From positions 1-64,000 of the forward strand of contig JADZAP010000029.1 in NCBI GenBank assembly GCA_020852705.1: a stretch of DNA of 64,000 nt, given 5' to 3'. Of this stretch, positions 17,326 through 27,700 are shown in pieces. How positions within the stretch are numbered: the stretch's first letter is position 1; each line of letters opens with the position of its first letter. The translations under genes were made by a program, and so were the position numbers. The notes beneath the pieces were generated by a model. That model saw nothing but the letters and a program-made list of their open reading frames with translations. It made no database searches and had not been told where the DNA came from. The DNA is from Ignavibacteria bacterium. GTDB taxonomy: Bacteria > Bacteroidota > Ignavibacteria > Tepidaquicellales > OLB5.

Positions 17326-20300
17326 TTATTTTATAAGTATCATTTTCATTGTTTTAGTGAATCTTTGGTTGTTACCCTCTGCAATTATTCTGTAAAAATA
17401 TGTTCCTGATGATAAATTTGATCCGTCAAATTCAACTGTGTAAAAATCTGCTGACTTATATTCATTTACTAATGTAACAATTTCTTTGCCTAATATATCG
17501 TAAACCTTAATATTTACTTTACCATCAAACGGAATCTGAAAATCTATCCTGGATGTTGGATTTGAGGGATTAGGATAATTCTGAGATAAATCAAAATTTA
17601 CAGGTTTGCCAATAATTATATCAGTATTTACTGATGGAGAAAAATATTCAAAATTGCCGTTAAAATCTACCTGTCTAAGTCTGTACTGATAACTGCCGCT
17701 GTTTAGCTTTGTATCTGTAAATGAATAATTAACCGGAGAATTTGTATTGCCTTTGCCATTTACAAAAGAAATTTCTTTCCAGCCGCTATAATTGATATCT
17801 GCAACCTTTGACCTGCGTTCAATTGAAAATCCTTTATTGTTTATTTCCATTTCAGTTGTCCAGTTTAAAGTAACATTCCTGCTTGTTGAAAATATATCAA
17901 ATTTGGAAAGTACTACCGGCAGGGGTGAATCTTCATCCTCTAATGCAAATACAGATGTTACCGGCCACCCTTGACCAATTGGTAAAGTTACTTCAACATA
18001 ATTACCTGCAATATTTACTGATTGAATAAATGTATCATCCCAAATTATTCCGTTCCAGAAACTAATCTTCAGTTTAGTTTCATTGATAGTAGCTAACTGT
18101 TCATCATTATAATAAAAACGCAGAGTTATTGGTTCGGTAATTGGACTTATATTATCTATTTCCCAGTATATCCATGGTGTTTGAATTGCGGATGAACTAG
18201 AGCTTCCCCCCGAATTTCCTTTCGTTTTCTGTGCTGTACTTTTTATTTTAGATTTATTTAAATAACCTTGTTCATTAATTTTATTATCCCGTTTTAAATC
18301 ATCATTTTTTACCGATTCCAAATCAAAAATTATATCAGGTGTTAATTGAAGTTTGGTTTCACTAATTATGCCGGGTACTTCTTTTAATTTTCCGGGGAAA
18401 TTTTCTATATCAAAATGACTTGTCTTTTTCTGATTGCTTTTCTTCAGCATAGAACTGTTCGGAGGTCTTACTCCTGTGAACTGTCTTAAGCCCATAGTAT
18501 TAAAGCTGCCCGAAGTTATCTCTATTGCCTTTAAGTTTCCATCATATGCCGCAGGTCCGTTAATTGTTAATACATTACCTGTATAGTTAGAAGCGGTAAA
18601 TTGATCTGCTCCAATATCAACCGGACTAACTGTGCTGCTTTGTGTTATTGGTCTAATATCTCCGTCAAAATCATTTGATACTCCGCTAATATATGTCCCC
18701 CTGCCTTTTGTAAAAATAACACTTGGGTCAATATGCAAATCAACCGTACTTGCATTACCCGTTGCATTTATAAAACCGGGATTACCATTTATACTCTTTA
18801 AATCCTGTCCTGTTGCTGTTCGCCAGTCATCTATTGTTGAATAAATTATATTGTTAAAAACACCAACTACTCCGCTGTTACCGCTTGCATACAGTAAATT
18901 ATAATTTGATGTTAACCCTGGTGGATTAGGGACTGTTCCGCCAACCCAGATTGATATATTTGCTATATTTCCTGAGCTGTTGCTCCTTGCATTCCAGAAT
19001 ATATTATTCTGAAAATTGCGTAAGTTTGTTACAACATTACTAAGAAAACAAATAGTGTTTGAAGCCGAAATTACACCTGTGCCTCCTATATACACGCTGT
19101 TATTGTAATAACTGGAAGTTGTACCTGATACATCTCTTATGCCAATTATGGATATGCCTGTTGTAATTGAACTTCCGTCTGGTTTTATTCCCAATCTGAC
19201 TATATTGTTTTTATATACCGCAGCACCAAACCCGCGCATTATAATTCCGTATAACTGAAATCCAGTTACTGATGTTGAAGGGTTGCATGAATGAATAAAA
19301 TTTTTCTCTATTACATTTGCTGCTGAATTTAACTGCAGGTCCATTGCATATATTGCTCCGGCACTGCCTCCTGTAACTGTGTTATTTAATGAATGTATTG
19401 TATTTTGAGTAATTGAAGTAACTCCGCTTGCAGTATTGCTTATCATTGCAATCCCGCTCATTAAAACAACCGCTCCGTTTGCATTACCATTAATATTATT
19501 GATATTATTCCCTGAAATGACCGCTGAAGGTGAAATTACATTTATGCAGTACATTGCATAATTTCCAACCTGATTGTCTGTTACACCGGAAATTGTATTA
19601 TTTGAAATTGTACAATTGTTCACATCTGATGTATTTACTAAAATCCCCCGGAATCCATTACTTGTACCTATACCTTGAATTGTAATATTGCCAATTATAT
19701 TATTTGAAATATTGTTATTGCAAAAACTGTAATCATAAATCCCATTAATTGTACCGGTACCTCCGGAAGAATTTATTACAATTGAGCTCAAACCATCCGT
19801 ACTGCCAATTGTATTACCTGTTATATTTCCAACATCAAACCTGCCATCTGTAGTACCAAGCATAATTGCAGTAAAACCGGTTGATGTACCGGTTAAAGTT
19901 GTTGAAGTTGATTGGATAATACCGGAAATTATATTTCCTTGAATACTTGTTGCTGTTGTTGTTCTAACACTTGGTATATCTATTCCCCTGAAGGTATTTG
20001 TTGAGCCAGAAATATTTGTAACCCCTGTACCTGCAGATGAACCAAATCCTATTTTATTTGATATAATATTAAATGCCCCCGGATATGATGAGCCGGTTGC
20101 AATTGTAATTGCAGCATAACGCCGTGTTGTAGTGGTAAAAACTCTTGGTGCAGTTTGATATATTCTGTTATTTGAAATTGTCCAATTATCATTACCCTGA
20201 TTTATATATATACCGGATACTGATTCAGTCGGCGAAAAAAAGTCGTATATGTTATTATTATCTATTATATTTCCGCTGTTTGCAATGTTTAATGATGTTT

Positions 20301-20937
20301 GTGAACCATTACCGTAAATACATTTTGTCGGAAGGTTTGAACCTGCCGGTCCTATATTACAATTAGAAATTGTATTATTATCGTTTCCGTTTCCGCCCGA
20401 TGCTGCTGTACTGAAAAAAACTACACCACCGTTCATTGTAAGTGAAATTGGCATTGAGCCCTGCAAGTTACAGTTTGTTACTAAATTATTTGTTGCATCA
20501 TTAATAAATCTGATTGCACAAGTTGTACTTGCGCTTGCTGTATATGTATTTGAAATTGTTAATGTATTTCCGCTTGCATTTAATCCGTTAATATTAACAT
20601 TATCAGCACCGTTTAAATCTATTAAGGGTGCTCCTAAATTTCCTGTAATTGTTCTGGCAGCTCCGCCTTTTGGTTTTATAGTAATACTTGTATAATTTGC
20701 TAAGCCGCTACCGCTTGCATTTAATACTGCTGTGGATGTTTCTGTGGTATTGCTTGCAAGTTCAATTAAAATTATACCTGTATGTGTTCCTGCATTAATC
20801 GCAGTAAATGCTGCCTTTAGCGTTAAGTAATTTGTGATAGGACCGCCTGTTGAAACTTCAACATTTTGAGAATTACTTGCTGAAGTTAAAATAAAAACAA
20901 ATACAAACATTAAAGTAATTGTAAAAAACTTGTTCAT
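17326..20937 (-). CDS. Large T9SS-exported protein with parallel beta-helix repeats
   Basis: 1203 residues. Signal peptide at 1-23. Residues ~25-780 consist of short repeats rich in Asn, Ile, Gly and Thr (NNTISN, NIIGNI, GNNINNI types), the pattern of right-handed parallel beta-helix proteins. A low-complexity linker (Lys/Ser-rich, ~830-930) and an Ig/FN3-like region precede the C-terminal T9SS type A sorting domain (~1115-1203; SQNYPNPSNPTSRI, then DGSNLSSGTYFYRI and final KMILIK). Beta-helix proteins of this kind are adhesins or polysaccharide-active; no catalytic residues can be named. Monocistronic with its own terminator. Confidence 0.88.
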   Translation of the reverse strand: MNKFFTITLMFVFVFILTSASNSQNVEVSTGGPITNYLTLKAAFTAINAGTHTGIILIELASNTTETSTAVLNASGSGLANYTSITIKPKGGAARTITGNLGAPLIDLNGADNVNINGLNASGNTLTISNTYTASASTTCAIRFINDATNNLVTNCNLQGSMPISLTMNGGVVFFSTAASGGNGNDNNTISNCNIGPAGSNLPTKCIYGNGSQTSLNIANSGNIIDNNNIYDFFSPTESVSGIYINQGNDNWTISNNRIYQTAPRVFTTTTRRYAAITIATGSSYPGAFNIISNKIGFGSSAGTGVTNISGSTNTFRGIDIPSVRTTTATSIQGNIISGIIQSTSTTLTGTSTGFTAIMLGTTDGRFDVGNITGNTIGSTDGLSSIVINSSGGTGTINGIYDYSFCNNNISNNIIGNITIQGIGTSNGFRGILVNTSDVNNCTISNNTISGVTDNQVGNYAMYCINVISPSAVISGNNINNINGNANGAVVLMSGIAMISNTASGVTSITQNTIHSLNNTVTGGSAGAIYAMDLQLNSAANVIEKNFIHSCNPSTSVTGFQLYGIIMRGFGAAVYKNNIVRLGIKPDGSSITTGISIIGIRDVSGTTSSYYNNSVYIGGTGVISASNTICFLSNVVTNLRNFQNNIFWNARSNSSGNIANISIWVGGTVPNPPGLTSNYNLLYASGNSGVVGVFNNIIYSTIDDWRTATGQDLKSINGNPGFINATGNASTVDLHIDPSVIFTKGRGTYISGVSNDFDGDIRPITQSSTVSPVDIGADQFTASNYTGNVLTINGPAAYDGNLKAIEITSGSFNTMGLRQFTGVRPPNSSMLKKSNQKKTSHFDIENFPGKLKEVPGIISETKLQLTPDIIFDLESVKNDDLKRDNKINEQGYLNKSKIKSTAQKTKGNSGGSSSSSAIQTPWIYWEIDNISPITEPITLRFYYNDEQLATINETKLKISFWNGIIWDDTFIQSVNIAGNYVEVTLPIGQGWPVTSVFALEDEDSPLPVVLSKFDIFSTSRNVTLNWTTEMEINNKGFSIERRSKVADINYSGWKEISFVNGKGNTNSPVNYSFTDTKLNSGSYQYRLRQVDFNGNFEYFSPSVNTDIIIGKPVNFDLSQNYPNPSNPTSRIDFQIPFDGKVNIKVYDILGKEIVTLVNEYKSADFYTVEFDGSNLSSGTYFYRIIAEGNNQRFTKTMKMILIK

Positions 20938-21357
20938 AATGTTAGTTAATTGATTTAAAGTATTATATTTAATAACTAATTTCTGGGGGAAATATTCTGA
21001 AATTAAATTATTCCCATATTTCTCAAAAATCTAAAAACGTTAAATTTAAGGTATTTTATGTTCAATTTTACTAAATTTTATACAATTTTGCAAATTTTCA
21101 GAAGAATTTTATAAAAATACCTATATTTAGCTATAAATTTAAATTTAGTTAAATTATTAGTTTAAATAATTTATGCAACTTCATTAATAGTTTTAGTTAT
21201 AAATTGAATTTATTAGATCCTTGTAAGAGATTTTGTACTGTTTTTTTCCAGAAATGTAACGTGTTCACGGTAAATTGAAGTTAAGGAACCAAAATTTATC
21301 TAAAATTATAATATTGTAACTGAATTTCTGTAAAGTAAATTTTCCATTGATAATTTA
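20938..21357. other. 420-bp AT-rich intergenic region
   Basis: No ORF, repeat or convincing TAnnTTTG promoter was found for the minus-strand gene that starts at 20937. Nothing else to report in it. Confidence 0.5.
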
Positions 21358-22020
21358 CTATGAATTTTTTCCAACTGCAATTAATGATTTATTTAAAAAA
21401 ATAAATCTTTCCTTCAAAATTTTGCAATCTTTAAAATAAGATTTTAACTCGCCTGCTGTTAATAATCTGTTGCATTCAAGCAGTTCATCAGCTTCTTTTT
21501 TATTCCCGCATTTTTTAAACCACCCCATATTAAAATGTGTAAGCATATAAATTTTTAACCATTTTGGCAAAAACTGAAAACAGGGGAATAAAAAATGCGG
21601 CTCAAAAGGAAAGTAATAATTTGGTGTCTGTATAAAATACATTTTACTTACCCTAACCGCTTCTTCAGACATCTTTCTGCGCATTGAACTATCTTTTATA
21701 TGCTCTATCACTGAATTTGAAAATACTACGTCAAAACTATTATCACTAAATTGGCTAAGGTTACAGGCATCTCCTTTTATAAATCTTAAATTATTTTTTT
21801 GCGGAAATTCAGGTTCGGTAATATTTATTATTGTAATTAAATATTCATTTGTCTCAGCTAAACCAACATTGTGCCAGTAATTTTCAGTCCCCCCTAGATC
21901 TAGAATTTTTACAGGTAAGGTAACATCTTTTATAAATTCTTTAAACAATCTGTGTCTCTTTTTTCTGAATTTATTTGCCAGAGACCCGGCTTTGGTATTA
22001 TCTAATAATTTTTTAAACAA
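21358..22020 (-). CDS. Class I SAM-dependent methyltransferase
   Basis: 220 residues with a Rossmann-type methyltransferase core: motif I ILDLGGTENYW (39-49), an acidic end of strand 2 (NITEPE), GDACNL, then FDVVFSNSVIEHI (motif IV/post-IV typical of Methyltransf_11). The later TPNYYFPFEPHFLFP segment is common in small-molecule and sugar methyltransferases of polysaccharide loci. It is the last gene of the 21358-38156 minus-strand cluster, 6 nt after its neighbour. The acceptor is unknown; a sugar or lipid-linked glycan is likely. Confidence 0.85.
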   Translation of the reverse strand: MFKKLLDNTKAGSLANKFRKKRHRLFKEFIKDVTLPVKILDLGGTENYWHNVGLAETNEYLITIINITEPEFPQKNNLRFIKGDACNLSQFSDNSFDVVFSNSVIEHIKDSSMRRKMSEEAVRVSKMYFIQTPNYYFPFEPHFLFPCFQFLPKWLKIYMLTHFNMGWFKKCGNKKEADELLECNRLLTAGELKSYFKDCKILKERFIFLNKSLIAVGKNS

Positions 22021-22026
22021 AATTAT

Positions 22027-24726
22027 TTATTTCAATACTACCATTTTCTTAACTGCAGAATATTTACCTGACGTTAATCTGTAAAAATAAAGCCCGCTTG
22101 CCAAATCCCCGGCATCCCAGTTAATGCTGTATTTACCTGCTTTTAAATACTCATTTACCGGAATTCCTGCTATTCTTCCTGTAACATCAAATATCTCTAG
22201 CTTAACATTCCCTTCGGCTTCTGCTGAAATATCAAATTTTATTGTGGTTACTGGATTAAACGGATTTGGAAAATTTTCATACAATTCAAATTTATCCGGA
22301 ATTACACTGCCAATCGGTTCAATTCCAATTACCTGTGTTGTAAAATGCCATGTAACTGACCAAGGTCCAAATCCTCCTGTATTAAATCCGCGAACTCGCC
22401 AAAAATATAATGAACTGCCCGTTAGCAAACCTGGTTTTACAGTTAAATTTGAATTTGTTACTGTTGTATCATGCAGTGTTGTATTAAAAAGTGAATCTGT
22501 TGAAATAATTACTTTATATCCCGTAGTTCCAAATACATCATTCCAGTCAAGTGTTAATGTTAACGGCTGATTTACAGCACCGTTTGGCGGTGCAAGCAGT
22601 GTAGGTGCTGCAACAGGCGGTGATATTACTGTACGGAATTTCCACACTTGGCTATATGGACCTTCTCCCGCATTATTTGTTGCTTTAACCCTCCAGAAAT
22701 ATACAGTATTATTAGAAAGTGTTCCGCCCGGTACATTATATTGCGAAAAAACCAACCCCGCTGCATTTATTAATGTTGTGGAAAATGTTGAGTCTGTTGA
22801 AAGCTGCAATTTAAATGTTTCAGCATATTGTACTGAATCCCAATCCAATGTTGGAGTTGTTGATATTTCAACTGAATTATTTGGCGGATAAACCAATTGC
22901 GGAGCTGCAGGGGGTATTAATAGTGTTGTAAAACTAAACGGCTCAGCCCAAGGTCCTGTTCCAATTGGATTAGTTGTTCTAACTCTCCAATAGTAAGTCT
23001 GAACATTTGTAAGTAAACCCGCTCTTACTTGTACTTGAGAAATATTGAATCCCGTTGTATCCCATAATACATTGTTAAACGTTGAATCCTGCGAAACCTG
23101 AACTTGATAATTAGTTGCACTTATATCTTCAACCCAATCTAACACCGGAGTTAAGCTTATCCCTGTTGCATAATCCGGTGGTGTAAGCAGTGTTGGTGCT
23201 GCCGGCATACCAAGTACTGTAGTAAAATTAAATTTTACTGACCACAACCCTGTACCTGCAATGTTTGTTGCGTTTACACGCCAGTAATATCTTAGATTAT
23301 TGCTCAGCGGGGGAGAGTTCAAATTTAAAAATGAATGCGTAATCCCTGAAATAAATATCTCGGGATTACTGAATGATGTATCAAGCGCTGCCTGAAGTGT
23401 GTATGAATCTGCCGGTGAAGTACTATCCCAGTCAAAAAATGGTGTTAATGAAACATTGCTTGCTCCATTTACAGGCAGTAACAACCCTGGAGCGTTTGGA
23501 ATTGCAACAATTGTCCTGAAATTGAAACTTGCAGACCAATTGCCTTCTCCGCCGGCATTTGAACACCTTACACGCCAGTAATAACGTGTATTATTTTGAA
23601 GTATGTTTGCAGGTATCGTAATACTTGTTGGAATAATTAAAGCTGAATCAAGAACAGGTGAACTATAAGTTGAATCTTCATCAACTTGAATATGGTATGT
23701 TTTACCATAAGTAACGCTGTCCCAATCAAGCAGGGGAGTAATGCTAACATTAACAGCACCATTAAGCGGTGCTGTTAAAACTGGAGCTGCCGGAATCGGA
23801 AATCCTCCGGTTGTAGTTTTTAATATAGTTCCGTTAGTACCCGCTGCAAAACCCGTTTGTACATTCAGAAAAAAAACTGAATTAAAATTTTGCCCTGATG
23901 TTCCGGTTGGCTGTGTAATCCAGGTTGTACCTCCATCAGTTGTCCTGATTATATTATTCCCGTGTGAACAGGCGGTACCGGTATTTGCATTTAAAAAACT
24001 TAAACTGGTAATTAATCCGGTAATTCCTGAGTTTAACTGAATCCAGTTTGTGCCATAGTTTGATGATTTTATAATAATACCCGGATCACCTGAAGCAAAA
24101 ACAATGTTGCCCGAACATGATAAACCGAATAATAAATCAGAAGTACCTGTGTTCAAAATGTTCCAAGTATTACCTCCGTCAACGGTTTTTAAAACAGTTC
24201 CATTTTCCCCGGTTATAAATCCTGTGTTATTATCAGAAAATTTTATATTGTATAAAAATACGTTTACTCCGCTTGGAACTGCAATCCAATTTGTACCGCT
24301 ATTTGTTGTTTTTGAAATTATGCCGCTGCTTCCGCAAAATAAACCTGTATTTGCATTGAAAAAAAATATACCCCTGTAAAGACTTGCCGGAGGGGATTGC
24401 AGCATCCAATTTAAACCTCCGTCTGAACTTCGGTATAGTACTCCATTACCTGCTGCAAAACCCGTATTTGCGTCTGTAAAAAATATGGCATAAAAATGAT
24501 TTGAACCGGCACTTTCTGATACCCAATTTGAACCGGAATTTGTGGTCTTATATATCTTGCCGTTTAATCCTGCAACCCAGCCCGTATTTTGATCAATAAA
24601 ATATACACTGTTCAGGTATTCCGTAATCCCTGTATTAAGCGGAACCCACTGTGCTAACGTTGAATTAAAATGATATTGAAATATTAAAAATAAAATTGTT
24701 ACTGTTATTTTTAATGATCTGTTCAT
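22027..24726 (-). CDS. T9SS-exported protein with YCF48/BNR-type propeller and five FN3-like domains
   Basis: 899 residues. Signal peptide ~1-25. Residues ~27-330 carry seven YCF48-like repeats (NSVYFIDQNTGWVAG...KTTNSGSNW type), which suggests a seven-bladed beta propeller. Five ~95-residue FN3-like modules follow, each opening with a P.AP.L..P..G pattern and containing YYWRV. The C-terminus is a T9SS type A sorting domain (YENFPNPFNPVT ... KMVVLK). Probably a cell-surface binding protein. It sits 5 nt downstream of the C25 peptidase gene, so the two are co-transcribed and may be functionally linked. Confidence 0.9.
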   Translation of the reverse strand: MNRSLKITVTILFLIFQYHFNSTLAQWVPLNTGITEYLNSVYFIDQNTGWVAGLNGKIYKTTNSGSNWVSESAGSNHFYAIFFTDANTGFAAGNGVLYRSSDGGLNWMLQSPPASLYRGIFFFNANTGLFCGSSGIISKTTNSGTNWIAVPSGVNVFLYNIKFSDNNTGFITGENGTVLKTVDGGNTWNILNTGTSDLLFGLSCSGNIVFASGDPGIIIKSSNYGTNWIQLNSGITGLITSLSFLNANTGTACSHGNNIIRTTDGGTTWITQPTGTSGQNFNSVFFLNVQTGFAAGTNGTILKTTTGGFPIPAAPVLTAPLNGAVNVSITPLLDWDSVTYGKTYHIQVDEDSTYSSPVLDSALIIPTSITIPANILQNNTRYYWRVRCSNAGGEGNWSASFNFRTIVAIPNAPGLLLPVNGASNVSLTPFFDWDSTSPADSYTLQAALDTSFSNPEIFISGITHSFLNLNSPPLSNNLRYYWRVNATNIAGTGLWSVKFNFTTVLGMPAAPTLLTPPDYATGISLTPVLDWVEDISATNYQVQVSQDSTFNNVLWDTTGFNISQVQVRAGLLTNVQTYYWRVRTTNPIGTGPWAEPFSFTTLLIPPAAPQLVYPPNNSVEISTTPTLDWDSVQYAETFKLQLSTDSTFSTTLINAAGLVFSQYNVPGGTLSNNTVYFWRVKATNNAGEGPYSQVWKFRTVISPPVAAPTLLAPPNGAVNQPLTLTLDWNDVFGTTGYKVIISTDSLFNTTLHDTTVTNSNLTVKPGLLTGSSLYFWRVRGFNTGGFGPWSVTWHFTTQVIGIEPIGSVIPDKFELYENFPNPFNPVTTIKFDISAEAEGNVKLEIFDVTGRIAGIPVNEYLKAGKYSINWDAGDLASGLYFYRLTSGKYSAVKKMVVLK

Positions 24727-24731
24727 TTAAT

Positions 24732-27700
24732 TTACTTTAAAATTGCAAGTTTCTGAATAGATGTCTCTGTCTTTCCCATTCCTTCAAGTATCAGTTTATA
24801 TAAATAAATGCCGTTTGCCATAGTTTCACCATCTCCATCTTTGCCATCCCAGTATATCTGATTGAACCCAACAACTGCCGGTGCTTTAACTTCACGAATT
24901 AACCTGCCGGCTACTGTATATATTTTAATTGTACATGATTGAGGCGGTTCAGGCGAAAACAGATCAAAAGTAAAATATGTTTCACCCTGCATCGGATTTG
25001 GATAGTTAAAAAGATTTCTGACTGCAAAATCATAGCTTATATAAATATTATTTAATAATGTATCTTTGTGGTCATTTTTATCAGTCCCAAAATATTTTAA
25101 CTGATGCAATCCTGCAGGTAATTCCGGTTTATATGTTACAAGTGTTTTAAGTGTCCCGTCATTCAGCGGATTAAAATTAAGCTCTGGATTTGGAGTTCCG
25201 TTTAAAGTATAATAAATCCTTCTTTCATCTAATTTTATGTATATTCCTGTTGTATCTGTAATGCTGTATTGCTGCGGTGAGTCATCATAAAACCTGAAAA
25301 GTATTTCCGGCTTTGCCTGTATTATATCACCATCAAGTATCTTTATGCCATTATAAGTTACATCAATTGCCGGACCGGTTGAGTCACCAAGTATTACAAT
25401 ATCTGTAAATGCAAAATTATTGAACGGATAGTAATCATTCTGATTATTCAGCATTGATACTTCAAAGTTTATGTCTAATGTATCAGCCCTCGTTTGAGGA
25501 TTCTTTAAACCTTGTGTATTAAATGTTACTGTTGATAAATAACTGCTATCTACCCCAAGAAGTGTGTAAATTGTATCAGTCCTTAAATTTACAAGCCCGT
25601 TGTAGGCATTGGCTGTCCATTTATATACTACTGTTCCTGCCGGTACAAATCCAACATTATAATTTTTTACACTTATGTTTATTTCCGTACCTTCATCAAC
25701 TATAGAATCACTGCGAACAAATGAATAATTATCGGGAATAATTTCTGCAGGCGGTGTATATTTAAAAAATAACGATCTGAATTCCGGTGACTCTAACCCC
25801 GAAAGCGTATCTATTTCAATTGTAGCTTTTAGTTTAAGTTCTGGATATATAAAACTTGAAATTGTATCAAGGTTTGTAAATGTGTTTGTTTGCAGCCCTG
25901 AATAAAGTGTTACATTTTGACCTGTATATGTTATACCTGTTACATCAAAGTTTACTGATGAACCTCCCGGTAATATTCTGTTCCATGAAAAGTATTTCCA
26001 TCTGTGTGCAGGACCTAGTGAAAAATTTATTGTTCCGTGTGTACTTAAAAATACCGGGGTACGGTTTGCAAATGATGGCTCCCAGTTTGAATTTGAGCTA
26101 TACCTGTGAAATTGTTCTGAAACATCCTGATTTTGTGCATTCAAATATCCGATAAATGCGTAACTGTCAAACTGATCAAACCTTGTTACTGAATCTATCA
26201 ACACACTGCCAAATTGACGCATCTTATTTTTAGCTGTTTGTCTTAAGCTGTCTGATACTGATACATAAGAAGCAATTCCTGCCATTATGTAGTGTGTTGT
26301 ATCAAATGTGTTCAGAAATGATAATACTGAATCTGATGATTGCGGTGTTGACATTCTGAAATTTCTGAACTCTACCAAACCGCCTGTCAGCTTCCTTAGT
26401 TTTACTATATTCAGTCCGGTGTTTTGACCCGCATCTGCATATAATGTATATTGATTAATTATAAAATATGATGCTTCACTTCCGTTGCTTCCGTATGATT
26501 TAACCTCAAGTGTCCCTTCCTCATTATTTAGCTTAAATCCTGAACCTGTATAATATAGCCCGCTGTAAGTATTTTGAGGAAATTGCCCCGAAAGTCTTGG
26601 ATACAATACAACAATGGAATCATTATCTATTGAACGTGCAAATGTTGATGCTATAAATGGATTATATACAAATTTCATCGTTTCAGACCATCCCGTGCTG
26701 TCATTATTTATTATGGAGTTCGTTCTCCAGTAATAAACAATATTGGTATCAGGAAACGGTACTCTGTATTTTACTTTTGTTGTAACTCCGCTTACTGAAC
26801 CTGTTGAATAATTAAGTAATGGTGCAGTAAAATTACTGTTTGTATCAATCTGCAATACCAGCTTTACATTGTTTTGCAAAAGATTTACCTGCGGATTTAA
26901 TCCTGTAAATTCAACCGAGTCACTTTTTATTACTGAATTATTTATTGGCTTTAGCGGTGTATATGAAATGTTCCTGAGCGGAAGAGGAATAGTTAGTATA
27001 TTGTTTGATGGGTCTTCATTGGAGAATTGATTATTTGGATCAAGTGATGCTTTTAATGTATAATTACCAATTGTATCAATACTAAATGTATATGAAAGGG
27101 TATCATATATTTTAAAATCAGAAATTAACGTATCTTTTGTTCTGAAATTTATTCCGTTTTTAATAATTTCAAATCTTACCTGACAATTTTGTACATATAA
27201 ACCGTAATTCTTAGGAAAAATTTTCCAGGTTACTGTTTCACCAATAAGCGGATATTGATTTGTTATTCTGTAGTCAGTTTGCCCAATCACAAATTCCGGA
27301 CCAGTTGGAAGCATTAACCTGCTTGCCGGGTCACCCAAAAGCATATAACTATTTATCATGTTACGAACCTGAAAATTTGAGGTATCCTGAAGCATGTTAT
27401 TAAATGCATTTTGCACCAATGACCCTAATCTTCTAAGTGTATCCTGTGAAAATCCCTGGAATATTTGTTTGTTTATTTGATTTCCAGCCCCGCTGAAGCT
27501 CCACCCTGTTGTACCTAAAAACCCCAATGCACCGCGGCCGGGTGCAAGTATAAATTTTTCACCAAAACTCCTCTGATTTACTTCTGAATTTTTACCTGTA
27601 AAACATGTCATACTTAGTACAAATGGCAATTTACTGCCGTTATTTAAAATATAAGGGTCTTCTAAACCAAGTTCCCAGTTTTGGCTTGCTGCATGTCCTA

